Positions 1 through 12,040 of a stretch of DNA of 55,808 nucleotides are shown here, piece by piece (position 1 is the first letter of the stretch; every line of letters starts with the position of its first letter). The notes below the pieces were generated by a model, which searched no databases, was not told where the DNA came from, and was given only the letters and a program-made list of their open reading frames with translations. Location of the stretch: contig NW_014577296.1 in the NCBI RefSeq assembly GCF_000485595.1, positions 247,619-303,426 on the forward strand. Direction: 5' to 3'. The translations under genes were made by a program, and so were the position numbers. This DNA is from Priapulus caudatus. Lineage: Eukaryota; Priapulida; Priapulimorpha; Priapulimorphida; Priapulidae.

Positions 1-77
1 ATGACGTGAAATTACATTTAAGCAAAGAGTATTTGTTGAAATGCTTTATTCGTTTGGCCAGTTTTCATTTACCAGAC

Positions 78-111
78 ACGTACGCACGCGCGCACACACG
101 CACGTACGCAT

Positions 112-170
<59 letters not shown>

Positions 171-176
171 CACACA
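78..176. repeat. (ACGC)n/(AC)n microsatellite
   Basis: ACGC tetramers run through most of the interval and end in CA dinucleotides. Confidence 0.95.
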
Positions 177-616
177 TACAGGGTTCGAAATTAAGGGCAG
201 CAAGCAGAAGTTTTGCTGCCTACAATGGTCATGCAGTTTGCTACCTATACTCAATGCCAAGAAATTCCTAATAAACAAAAGTAAAAGAACCAAATGTAAA
301 GGCAATATCTGGTCAAACGATGGTCAGCTGTTCAGTTGTTTATTTTTCAAATCGCGTTGACCATACGTAACCGTCTATGCTCGTTGTGCAACTCGGGTTC
401 AGCATGAGTGACGACTATATTTGGAATGCATAAATCAGGCCGACACAGTGCTAGGAGTACAAATGAGCTTCCTTATCGACATGGTCAGAGGATTGTGTTG
501 GAGGGAGTGGAACTGCTAGGGGTTTCTCAGGTTTCCGCCTGGGTGAATAAGTTTGCTGCCTCCTGCATTTTCTCTCTGGCAGCAAGTACTTACTACCTGG
601 CAAAACGTTTCTGGCC

Positions 617-690
617 ATGAATATATATATATATATATACATCACTCGCTTGAGCGCTCTCTCTCTCTCTCTCTCTCTCTCCTCTCTCTT
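617..690. repeat. (AT)n and (CT)n microsatellites
   Basis: AT dinucleotides at about 619-640, then CT from about 657. Confidence 0.9.
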
Positions 691-2699
691 TCTTTATTTT
701 TTATCTCACCTCTCATTCTTTCATTCATCGCCTCTCCCAGTTAGACCATCACACTGATTATAGTTACTGTCAAAAAGCATCAGGCTCAGCCGTGTAAATG
801 TGCACAAAGCACCAAGTTGATTTGCCTACTTTCCACATGACCCATATAAATAATTTCTGGGCTAGGACGCATAGTAAGCTAATCTGTAGCGAGTTGGCCA
901 GGGGGTAGTTGGGTAAGCTACAACAATTAAATCCTATTTCGGGCGTTTCGCCAAATCTTATTTAAACTTTGGCTATTTAAATATAACTTTATTAAACAAA
1001 TCTACGTCTTTCAATAGTCGTCAATAATTCATACGCGTAACTTGCATAAATGCTAACCCACTATTTACCTTCCAGGGTTGGGAAAATCTAAACCTCCACC
1101 TATAGACGCCAAAAGCTTACTGGACATCCATTACTTACTTATCAGTCAAAACTATATTTCGTGCTTTTTATTTTAATGAATCAATGAAAGTGATATATGT
1201 TACTGCTGTAAAACATCATGCGTGTGTCATTGCTATTAGGAGACCATCGTCTAAAAACGGTACAAGTCTGCATTCATTTTGAGTACTGATTGGCGTTTTC
1301 TAATTGTTGATATTTTTTTACTGTAACACATGCCAGCATCTTCAGACATTAAAAACGACAGACAGGCGTTGTCGTGAGTCCAACGCCACATAAGATGGTT
1401 AAATAAAAACGCCAAGGCAAATCATGGAAGAGCAAAAGAAACCGGCCCATCTACATAATCGTTCCTAGTCGGATTTTTTTTAAATACAAATCCGACAACA
1501 GATGTGCGTGTGAGACTGGCAGCAGAGCTGATCGAGCTGAGATGTGATGTGAAATTTGAAATGCTTCTAATACAAATACATTTCAAGACGAGCAACAGCT
1601 GCGTGCTCCTGTCCGACCAGCTGGCAGCGATGTGATTGGCAAGCTGTTACACATGAGAATATTATCCCTCAGAACACATTACATAAAAAGATGCGGGATG
1701 CTGCGAATGCAGGCGCGATCGGTAACACCCCACAGACCTCTGTGCTTGACAACATCCGCACCAAAGCCCCACTCCCTCCTCACAATATCCCTCATCCTCC
1801 GACTCTTCGTAATCACCACTAGGCGATAATCAGATGCAATGAAGGAATACGTACGCTGTTATGAATCGTTATGAGTGTCCTCGAGTAGCCCAAGATTTAT
1901 AATTACCCGGGATGCTTAGTGAGAGTAGATGGTAGATGACTACTTCAGAGCTACGCGCCACCACCAACCGACGCAATAGCAGCAGCTGGTCTTACTACTT
2001 ACTACCATCTGCAAACGGCAGGCGATTTATTAATTATTCGCAGCTATTAGATGGAAATGGTTGCGCCGAGTATTGTGCCGAGTAGTTTCCCTATTGCTAT
2101 AAATACTGTATGCTGCCTGCCAACAAAGCACGTGAGATTTTTCGCAGAAAGTTTTCGCACGCAAGATTTGCACGGGGAAAAGCACTTAACATGCAAGAAC
2201 TTTAGCGAACGACCTTTCAAGTACGCCATGCTTTAATTTTCCCATACTAAATTAACGTGGCGCTAACTAGTGGAGTTTGATGTAGGGGGTGGGAATTGCT
2301 TTCTGGAATGTGAGAACGAGTGGGGTAGCATATATTGATGTTACGGAGGGTGGGATAAGCTAAGATTGTTGCGGGGGACCTGGCGAGGGCAGGATGTATA
2401 GAGGCGGGCGAGGAAGAGTGCGGTGGTTGCTAGAAATTACGAGGATGGCAGTTGGTAGAAGGAGTGGAAAGCTGGACAGCAAAATCGGAACATCCAATTT
2501 GTCAGTAGCTAATTTTCTTTATACTCCTGAGTCCTGAGTCCACACGTCAAAACTACGCGTTTCTCCGACAACACATCCCTGCCGCACTAGCTTGTTAGGT
2601 ACTTGTTCATGACAGATTCAGTAACACCCCGAGGTATCTTAGACAGCGTGACAGATCTTACCATAATTGAGTGAGCGACGCGCTGGCGTGAGCCGACTC

Positions 2700-3400
2700 G
2701 ACTTCATCTCGCTGTGAAACTGGGAAGCCTCGAAACAGTTGCCACGTGTTAAACTAGCTGCCCACTATAGCAGCGACTTCTCCCCTCTGAGCAACGCCCG
2801 CCTCACAACAACGCGCCAGAATCTCGTCAGACGTTCGCACATGCACAACCATACACCACCAATAACAACAGCAACAACGATGGCGACGACGACGACGGCG
2901 GCGGCGACGACGACAGCAGCAGCAACGTGTCGCACGATGGTACCAGAGCTTCCGCCGTTGCTTCGGAAAAAAGCCGCCTTTCGTTTACAAACCAAGAGAG
3001 CCACCCACACGAGATCCACGCGAACGTAGATTCTGGCACTGCCTCTGATCGGTGTGTACGCACTGGCGACGTTCGTACGTCTGCACGCGGAAGCGACCGT
3101 CGCGAATCGGCTGCGAGTGTGTTAACAGCAAGTCAACCACCGGGCTGCGCCAACACGCAAACCTGTATGGCTACTTCCAACGCCGAAGTCCTCGCGTGAA
3201 CGGCAGTTAATTCGCCAGCATTATGATTTCGGTCATGCACGAGTCCGCTGTGGGCGATAAAGCGCGGCGCGGTACATCACCCCTTCGCGCAGACGCTCGA
3301 GAAACAAGATTTCATCGCGAGCAAAACGCGCGCGTTCGCTCACGTTTGCCGCTTATTGTTCTCGACACTTATTGCAGTAATACATACAGGTAAGTACGAT
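2700..3400. other. CpG-dense patch, possible promoter or first exon
   Basis: CpG is frequent, with a CGACGACGG-type trinucleotide tract near 2880-2925. The open frames there are low complexity. A consensus donor, ACATACAG|GTAAGTAC, lies on the plus strand at about 3385-3398. No protein recognised. Confidence 0.3.
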
Positions 3401-3808
3401 TGAAGTAATACATACACAGGGATAGAAATAAACTTTTTAAGTAGGGAGTCCAACGGACCCCCTACCCTCATAAAGAGAGAGTCCGCAGCAAAATGAAGGA
3501 GTCAGTGTGAAGTTCAAAACTAAAGATATTAACAATAACGCGTTGGACATTGCAGGACATTTGCGGTGCACGTCTGCTAAATTTTCTTGGGGACATTTGC
3601 TGGAAAAATACGATAATTCCGCGAGGCCATGCTGTGGAACGAACTAGTTAGTGCATATAGCAGAATTTTCAGGGAGTCACGCGGACTCCTGCATATGTCA
3701 AATCAAGGAGTCCGAAAATAAATTAGGGAGTATTTGACTCCGGACTCCCGTTAGTTTCGCACCCTGCATATATATACAGGTAAATACGATTGAAGTAATA
3801 CATACAGG

Positions 3809-3853
3809 CAAGAGCGCATTAAGAAGGATTAGTACCTTCTTAATACGCTCTTG
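3809..3853. mobile_element. Tiny palindromic element, copy 1 (7-bp duplication ATACAGG)
   Basis: 19-bp arms (3809-3827 and 3835-3853, one mismatch) around a 7-nt loop, with ends CAAGAGCG and CGCTCTTG. The direct repeat ATACAGG lies at 3802-3808 and 3854-3860. A sequence matching the uninterrupted site (acatacaggtaagtacg) occurs near 3384-3400, consistent with insertion and target duplication. Confidence 0.8.
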
Positions 3854-3891
3854 ATACAGGTAAGTACGCGCGGGCGGGGGCCTAGGTATAT

Positions 3892-3908
3892 ATATATATA
3901 TATATATG

Positions 3909-3945
<37 letters not shown>
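3892..3945. repeat. (TA)n microsatellite
   Basis: Almost uninterrupted TA dinucleotides. Confidence 0.95.
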
Positions 3946-3946
<1 letters not shown>

Positions 3947-4670
3947 CCAGCGTTTACAGATGTGCGGCCGAATAGCGCCATTCTCCGCTTACCTCCATCA
4001 CAGATATAATAAACGCGCATTTACGCGCACACTAAAAGCTGTTAGATATAATAACAGAAATACTAACCGCGCGGTGTGTTTGCATCAACACTCATGTGTC
4101 TGCAGGTGATGAGAACCCTTCGCATTCTTGAGCACTCCCCCCTGCCCTACACATCCTGAAATGTATACGTCGAACGAGGCGAAGGATTCTGTGAATGCGA
4201 AAAACGACTCGCCTGCATCTGAATATATACACGAAATCGGTGAAAAACGAATGGCGGATTATGCATTCCAAGAAAGTTTTGCGGGCGCGTATAAACAAGA
4301 CGAGAGAGCGGGGGAGACAAAGAGCGGCACAGAGACAACACGGGCGGACAGAGAGGGTTAAATGGCGGGAAGGGGACACATGGAGAGAGGGAGAGAGAGG
4401 AATGGAGGGAGGGGGAGGGAGGGAGTTAGGGAGAGAGGGAGGGAGGGAGGGCTCGAGATCCGTTGTTGTCATTAATTCTTGCACCGACTCGCTGCAGCCA
4501 GCAGCCATCACCAAGCTTCACGCCCTGCGGCCTCTCTCTACATGCTTGCACGCGACATCGCAGCCGACAACGTACGCAGTACGTACGTGTATCAGCCTCT
4601 TGTTTTGTTTGTTGAACTTTCAACCATTGTACACGCAGGCGCTGACAGTATCTCGGCCAGCACGATGGAA

Positions 4671-4912
4671 GGGTGTGAGAGAGATTGCGCTGGGAGGGGG
4701 TGTGAGAGAGACTGCGCTGGGAGGGGCGTGAGAGAGACTGCGCTGGGAAGGGGTGAGAGAGAGACTGCGCTGGGAGGGGGTGAGAGAGAGACTGCGCTGG
4801 GAGGGGGTGTGAGAGAGACTGCGCTGGGAGGGGGCGTGAGAGAGACTGCGCTGGGAGGGGGTGAGAGAGAGACTGCGCTGGGAGGGGGTGTCAGAGAGAC
4901 TGCGCTGAGAAC
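4671..4912. repeat. 27-bp minisatellite, about nine copies
   Basis: Unit GTGAGAGAGACTGCGCTGGG followed by AGGGGG, with length variation of 1-2 bases. Confidence 0.9.
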
Positions 4913-7094
4913 TGCGACGCGCTCCTTCATGCGTGCACTGTCATTATATTAGCTGCTACCTTTCAGCAACGACGTTTTACGAGCCCGTAACTGAATCAGC
5001 CGCGGCCGCTGACGACGGCAGCACAATGCTGCGCGACACGACGCCTGTAATAACGGCCCGACGGTGGCGCACCGAGATCCCGGACGGTCCCGTCCTATTC
5101 ACTCAATCAGACGGCGCCGCATGCGGGCTCCACGATTCCCGCGACCGCGTAGTTTCTGATGGAACGCGTGGTCGGTCCGTTGTCAATTACGACAGTCTGG
5201 GGGGAGGAGGGGAGATGATACAGCACATCATAAACATCGTGCTGTATCACGCTGCTGCGCGCACACCACGCTCTCGCGCGTGTGCAGACCAACTGTTTAC
5301 TACGCGGCGCAGGCTCGCATAGACGCGCTAATTAGTAAACAGATCAACACTCATCAGCCGACGGCCGGTCGGCTCCTGGTCACGGAAATCCATACTGACA
5401 TCAATGCTGTTATAGGTCAGCCATCGCAGGCGTGCATTCTCACGATGTTACACGCTATATAATGACGTAATGCCGTGTAATGATTAAACCAAGGTAAAGT
5501 ATGCCCTGTAGGCAGAGGATACACGGAGCGACTGTGCAGGGCATATCTCTACTGTAGACGTGTGGCGTACGTGGGAAAGGAGGAACGGAGTGCCCCCACG
5601 AGGCATGCTCCCACTGGACTCCCCCTGAGGCAAGCTGTTAGTCTACGCCATGGTCATTTGACTCGCACTGGACCGTCTGTATATGACTGAGCACGGGTCA
5701 ATCAACGCGAATATGAATTGTTTCGGTGGCTGGAAGATGTAGCAGCTGGTCTGACTACGTATACCACTCTAATAATGTGATGAATCAATACTCCTATTTA
5801 CCCTTCCAAGAAAACTACACGCACCTATTTGTACAGAAAATGTTCAAACCACTAGTAACTTTCATTTTTCAACCACCAATAAAAAGTTTTTATGGCAAAA
5901 GCGTTGACACATATATATTTTGTGCTAAGTTGCCCAATTAAAATGACTCCCAACACTTTTTTTTAATTTACATGCAGCTGCTCCTATAGCCCATGACCTG
6001 GCAATTGACCAGGTGTAGAAGATTGACGGCTTCATTTTACCATCACACACAGAAATGTGCCACAGGAAATTCCAATATTACCTTACTCATTACACAAGAC
6101 GCGTCAACCTAAATTGAGGTGACTAAATTTTAATTAGCACACTTTGTGAACTTTCGCGCGAGATTATCAGCTTACTGTCTGTCTGTCTGTCACATATATG
6201 CAGCACTAACACAGCTCAATAACAGGTGCAAGGTCCCCCCCCCCACATTATAACCCCACCCCTTGCACACGCTTCGACTGGTCAAAAAAAGGCTCGACTT
6301 TGCTCGCATAATAAGCCGACAAGGAGCGTGTGCCCGCCCCCTCTTGCTCCCATGCGGCCACGCCTCCCGTATTTGTTACGGCACATGTGTATCTTCTGTA
6401 TACTGATGCGTTATGTGACACAGCCGTCTCTCTCCCGCCTCGCCGATCCGCTACATGAACCCTAGTGCGTACGTACAAAGTTTCGCTACAAATAGGCCTC
6501 GCTACACTTGTCCCGGAACTGATCCTTCTCATTGCCTGCGCATTTGTTACAATGTGCATGTATACGCGCTCGGCTAGATATCGATTGCAGAGTGGCTCAA
6601 AACAACCGTAAGCCAAATCCCCGCAGTTCGAAAACAAAGGGCCGAGTAGGCGCCGGTGTCGTAGTCTATACAGATGAAACCCAGATACGCTAAGTTGGGT
6701 TTCATTAGCCGGCGGTAGTAGCAGTCGCCAGAGGTCTGACGTGCACTCAACCGCATATATACAGCTGCCTCTTCAGCATCGAATATTATCAGGTACAATG
6801 TTTACGGAGGAAAGGTTATGCTGATTACTTTGAGGTTTCATGCCTACTTGTGTAGAATGCACCTATAGTGCTACCTCGGGAAACGATTGACTAAGCTAGC
6901 AAGATGCATATGTCACCAGGATGTTAGGAATTATGAAGGGTAAATTTAAGCAGACATTACGCGGACGGTTAGTTTTCTCTATCGCAGTTGGCTTTTGAAT
7001 AGCAAGCCCGCCACTTACTGGCAACGGCCATGCAAATGATGTATGTTAGTATAGATAGAATTATAAACGTGAGCACACAATTTTCGGCTAATTT

Positions 7095-7162
7095 ATGTGT
7101 GTGTGCGCGTGCGTGCGTGCGTGTGTGTGGTGTGTGTGCGTGCGTGCGTGCGTGCGCGTGTC
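7095..7162. repeat. (GTGC)n/(GT)n microsatellite
   Basis: GTGCGTGC runs interrupted by GTGTGTGTGG. Confidence 0.9.
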
Positions 7163-8033
7163 TGTAAGACCAAAGTTTGAAGCGGAACCCCAATCGCACA
7201 CTCTATCTTGACACCAAGAACTTGATAACAATACAACCAACAGGGGTGAATAACGACAAATTTGGTCACCCCCCCCCCCCGATAACACACGCAGCACGGC
7301 GCTGCCATCCCGCGTGCGTTCGCGCTGACGCTCTCTCATAAACCACCGAACGATGCGTAAAGATAAGCGTTGTTTTAAAAATAAAATCATAAAAAAGGGG
7401 TCCCCCCGTATACGGTCGCACGCTCAGTACTGGACGCGGAGCCATTCGGGTGTAAACAGGGACAGACAGAGCGCCGATCGGCTTACGGAGCGGCGGTTGC
7501 AGTAAAGAGGAAATCCACTCCACGGCTGTAAAAAGCAGCGCGTCGGCGCCCATCATCGTCAAAGAAGCGCGCACAAAGAGACATCGCGCGCGCGGGGCCG
7601 CTCCCGCGCCGCTGCTACGCACGCTCGCGCACTAATCACCGAATTGGCCGCGGCACACTTACCGCGCGTGGCTGCCACTAGCAGCAGCTCCCACGCGCAA
7701 GCACCTGCCCGATCACGAATTTCCGATTCCCGAAATCCTCCCCTTCGTGGTGGCGGGAGACGGAAGGGGAGACGGAAGGGGAAATAGAGTGGCTACAGAC
7801 GCACACCAGCCACTTACCTACCAGCCCCCAAGCCCGCGGATACACGAACGCGCGCCACGCACCCAGCAAGCAACACCCGCAAAAACAGCTGTCCGCGATT
7901 CCGAATTTCCGACCGTGCCAATCACGCCATCTTTGGGGGGAATATACGGACCAGACATACGCCGCTCTGCGTGGGGCTCAGTCGTTAAATTCGGCAATCG
8001 TACCTAGCAAATTGCATTTTGGGATTCATATTG

Positions 8034-8034
8034 G

Positions 8035-8072
<38 letters not shown>

Positions 8073-8092
8073 ATATTTATTTATTTATATAA
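8034..8092. repeat. (AT)n microsatellite
   Basis: AT dinucleotides with TTT interruptions. Confidence 0.9.
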
Positions 8093-9120
8093 ACAGGCGC
8101 CCGCGTACCTGTGACGTATACCTGTCGCGTGCGTGATTGCATTGCGTGCGTTGATCCATGCCAGCGTTGGGTGGAACCGAGAGGTAACGGTTAAGGCAAG
8201 ATTTACAAGACGCCCGCCCTCAGAGACGCTCAGACGACAAAAACATGCTACGTTTGTCCGCATTTCCTCATAGAAATCAGCGGGTACACGTACGTAACTG
8301 TCACACGCAACGAGGACATGACTCGAAACGAAACCTTCTACGTTGTACGCACGCAGCAAATAGGTTAAAAGCGACTGAAATTTGCCGAGATATTTGCGAA
8401 AGCGGCCCCTTGCCTTCGTGACTGCCACGCAAATCACAAGTCATTACCAAAGACGGAGCGCGGCTACAGCATAAACTAAATCAGTAACTAAAGCATAACT
8501 AAAGCATAAACTAAACCAGTAAGCGAGGACGAAAACCCCCGCGATCGCGCTGATAACATGGTATCAAACAATTTCGATTGAGTTTCGCAAATGCCGTATC
8601 CCATTAAATTCGTCAACCAGTCGAATCGACTGCATTTACGATTTTTCGAGAGGAAAGGCAGCGTGCTATAGCGATCTATGCTGGGCCATGACGCCAACCG
8701 GTGAGATCGACAGGGTTGATTATTCCTCGTGAATATTTAACAAGCTGGCGCCGGTAGATCAGCTTCAACTCAATAGAAAGCAATACGGCAAGCACATATT
8801 AATGTCGTGGCATCGGTACTGTAGAGATGTAATATGTGAATGGGGTGCTAGAAGACTCTCAATCGCATGCATGCAATAAGCACAACCATGATGCTGCCAA
8901 TAATGATGATGACGCTGGCGATAATAATAATAATAATAATAATTGGCCACCACACTGCCCAAGAAGTGCAGAAAATCGCACTACTGGGAACAACACACAT
9001 CCTGCAAAAAATTCTGGATTGAATCCCTATGTCCCAGGTTGGGACACGGCCAACCAAGAAGCCATCGGCTAATTTCGTGATCCACTTTGGAAATAATAAT
9101 AATAATAATAACAATAATAC

Positions 9121-9196
9121 CAATAGCTAATAATACCTCTTGAGTCTTATTAAGGTAACCTTAAGGTACCTCTTAATAAGGTATTATTAGCTCTTG
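9121..9196. mobile_element. Tiny palindromic element, copy 2 (7-bp duplication ATAATAC)
   Basis: 76-bp imperfect palindrome starting CAATAGCTAATAATACCT and ending with the inverse, finishing GCTCTTG. ATAATAC flanks it at 9114-9120 and 9197-9203. The left arm carries an extra segment of about 9 bases. Confidence 0.65.
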
Positions 9197-9399
9197 ATAA
9201 TACTAATAACAGTGATGTTGCTGTTGTTGCAGTCGTCGTAGTCGTCGTCGTTGTTATTGTTAAGCATCTCGACTAACAAAGACATGCAGGCTGGTGGCAA
9301 CAGTTTACCCATGTAATCGCTCCTCTCACAATGTACTCACTCATCAATAAAAGCGAACTCTCTCAACCATAACAGGTGACAGGTGACAGGTAACAGACA

Positions 9400-9540
9400 C
9401 GCGCCCGCGCGCGCAGAAGAGCGCACGCACGTACATAAGCGCGAACACGCGCACATGCACACGCGCACACACGCATACGTGTACGCGCGCACACACCACA
9501 CACGCACGCACGCACGCACGCACATATACATGAGCACACG
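9400..9540. repeat. (CACG)n/(ACGC)n-rich microsatellite
   Basis: Alternating CACACGCA, CGCGCACAC and CACGCACGCACG runs. Confidence 0.85.
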
Positions 9541-9949
9541 CAACCACTCTACATAACAGCCCGCCCGAGGTCACGACCTTGTCACACTTACAGCCACAGA
9601 TGACAACACAAAGCCCAGCAAGTATTAGCAATGGTATTACTGATCGCGAAGCAAACGAAATGGGGCACGCACATGTGAGGTAACATGCAGGCATATATGC
9701 ATTATAGATCAATGGCACTATGTGATTAACTGAAAGAATAATGTACGGATAATACGGGATTGGGTACATCAATATGCGCATACATTTCCAAGAATGTGTT
9801 CACATGATCGCGTCCATGCAGCACGCGGTTCCGAACACGTCTGCACATTCACGTGTTAGTGCATGTAGGCCTATATAGGAGAGTTGAATGCTGAGTATAC
9901 TGTAATGTGTCGAACTAATGCTTACATGTTATTGTGTGCATGTACTCAC

Positions 9950-10095
9950 CAAACATCCTGCTGTCGCACTCGCTACTGTAGGAGGAGGCTGAGCTCACGC
10001 CAGAGCTGGACTTTCCTGTGAAGCTTGTCTTCATTAACCCTCCCCCTCCTCCCCCACCTCCAGTTGGGGTGCTTCCTTTCCATGCTGTTGGTATT
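9950..10095 (-). CDS. Isolated candidate exon, Gly/Ser-rich, product unknown
   Basis: On the minus strand a ggtttcag acceptor precedes A-ATA-CCA and a GTGAGTAC donor follows ATG-TTT-G. The 146 nt are open in one frame (IPTAWKGSTPTGG, a Gly run, KTSFTGKSSSGVSSASSYSS, ECDSRMFG), phase 2 to 1. I do not recognise the protein. A caution is that the Gly-coding stretch is a strong polypyrimidine tract plus CAG on the other strand, so a plus-strand acceptor could also exist here. The CpG-dense patch at 10.9-11.3 kb would be a reasonable upstream promoter. Confidence 0.4.
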
Positions 10096-11775
10096 CTGAA
10101 ACCGAAGCAAAGATTGTATTGAACTTTATGAGCCATCGAAAGTTGTCACCGGTAGAGACATCAGATTTTTATATTGTACTCGCTGACACAGTTTTATAAA
10201 TACTGCTGTATTTATAGTCGACCGTATTAAACATAATGAATATATTTCTCTTGCAATTCTTACGAGCTGATTACAAAAACATCGAAGAAATTATTCTTTG
10301 TTGCTTTTAATAAACGCAAAAACTGAATAGCATCACTTCTAAACTTCCCACAAACCTCTGTGATATGTAAAGCATTAGAAATATAATCAAACTTCCATCA
10401 TCCTCTATCATACACTTGAATTGCATAGCTTCATAACCGCGTAACCATATCTACGACCGACGTTTTCAATATCGAACTAATCGCTGACAGGCAATGAATA
10501 GTGAATACAAATTCTCGCTCGAGGTGCAAGTAAATTCGTGAAAGCCTTCTCATTATCATCCAGAACATACGCAATTCCGTAACAATACTAATGCCAACTA
10601 TATAAACTTACTGGCCCGCGTACATATCGATTCGAAGTAACAATAAACTGAAAAGAAAACTCTGCTGTTCCGTCTGCTTGAGATGTGAAGCACATTAAAA
10701 TTCGTCCGCCGACCTGAGCACTATATGCAAACACACTGTCAGCGCCTCATCATGTCTGTCACTCTTCAGAACGCTTAGTACAACTTGATAACTTGCAAGC
10801 GCGTAGAAAAGCCGCTCGTTCCCCGTGGCGACCATGCAGACAGACGGGCCCGGTTCTAGATAGTTTGATAGAGACGCGGAAAAATCGATCGGCGACACAG
10901 TATGTCTCGATCTGTAAGCGAACTACGCGCGATAGCGAAATAGCCACTACATGAAATTGCACCACTCTGGCGTGCACGCGCTGTTTCGTGTCGCACTCAC
11001 ACAGACGCACACACGAGAGAGATTCAGACGGAGACGAGAGTGCGAACTCGTGCCGAGCGCGCGCGCGCACGCTCCCGTGCATGGGGCGCGCAGCTTTTTT
11101 CACGCGGGGCCCCGTCGGAAAAATGTTTCAAATTTCATTTGCTCATCGAAAATAGACCGCGCCACTCTCCCGGCAGCATCGCCGTCGTGAACTTGAGACC
11201 TCGGCTTCCCAGCGCAGCGTTCGCAGGCAAAATGGTGCGGAACCGACAAGGCGGCCCATGGCGCAGCAGTTGCGCCGCTCAGCCTCAGCAACGTACACCG
11301 CATCCGTCGCAGTCCCGGTCAATCTATCCACCTCCGCGCTGATCACAATTTTACGTTATATATTATTCCAAACTAACTCGCAGTCGTCAGACGCGCCGCG
11401 AAGGATTTTTATTACGCAACTCTTTCACCTGCTGTAATCGCAGTATTCGTTAGAAATATGGAATAAACCCCCCGCCTGCTCGCACAATCGCGTGCAATTT
11501 GACCAGAGTTGTTCAATCCTTCTCTATAGATAAATTTATTGATCCCTGCGCGCTGTGCTGTGGAGATGCACTCTATCTCTCCTGCATGGCCTTAGAGTAG
11601 ACCTTATTTTCCTTGTCCACCTGAGAGACTACATAGTGATTTTATCGCATTGTGTAAGCGGCATCCAATTTACCACAAACATGCGTTCTCATAACATTTA
11701 TTTATAACGATTGAAGCGAAACGCAGTCATGTTTGCACTTCTCGAGTTCCCCACATACTCTCTCCCTCCCGTCCG

Positions 11776-11823
<48 letters not shown>
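11776..11823. repeat. (CT)n microsatellite
   Basis: Continuous CT dinucleotides. Confidence 0.95.
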
Positions 11824-11826
<3 letters not shown>

Positions 11827-11947
11827 CTTACACGCCCCTCTCTTTGTCCAGAGTAATGCACCCAAACAACACTCCCATTTTATAAGCCTCACATATTACA
11901 GCCTCACATATTTCGACATGACCTCCTAGATTAATACTCCCTAAGTG

Positions 11948-12040
11948 CGCGTGTGTGCGCGCGCGCGTGTGTGCGTGCGTGCGTGTGTGCGTGCGTACGT
12001 GCGTCCATGCGTGCGTGCCTATATATGCGCGTGTCTGTGT
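11948..12040. repeat. (GTGC)n/(GT)n microsatellite
   Basis: GCGCGTGTGTGCGTGCG with variants. Confidence 0.9.

Larger units (their letters stand above)
1..2700. other. No gene seen; simple repeats only
   Basis: Apart from the microsatellites at 78-176 and 617-690 I see no splice-bounded open frame. A short inverted repeat (GTCGGATTT/AAATCCGAC) lies at about 1468-1498 and lacks a flanking duplication. Confidence 0.6.
3400..4670. other. Repeat-like intergenic DNA
   Basis: About 3440-3760 contains recurrent GGGAGTC/GACTCC motifs that look like an interspersed repeat. At 4380-4450 there is a GGGA-rich run. No gene supported. Confidence 0.5.
4913..9113. other. Intergenic; CpG-dense patches at 5.0-5.4 and 7.3-8.0 kb
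   Basis: No recognisable protein. In the 7.3-8.0 kb patch two donor-like sites occur on the minus strand (CACGCG|gtaagt near 7660 and GGGCTG|gtaggtaagt near 7820), so alternative first exons are conceivable. An inverted repeat (ATGAAACCCA) lies at about 6673-6706. AAT repeats occur near 8925-8945 and 9090-9120. Confidence 0.4.

Noticed and set aside
69-305. Open frames over the ACGC repeat on both strands
   Set aside because: Pure simple-repeat translation (Thr-His-Ala or Val-Arg-Ala) with no splice or start context.
4933-5322. 129-codon plus-strand open frame
   Set aside because: CpG-dense region with no recognisable domain, no homologue I know and no splice support.
6673-6706. 10-bp inverted repeat ATGAAACCCA considered as a mini-element
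   Set aside because: No flanking duplication and no shared terminus; probably a chance hairpin.
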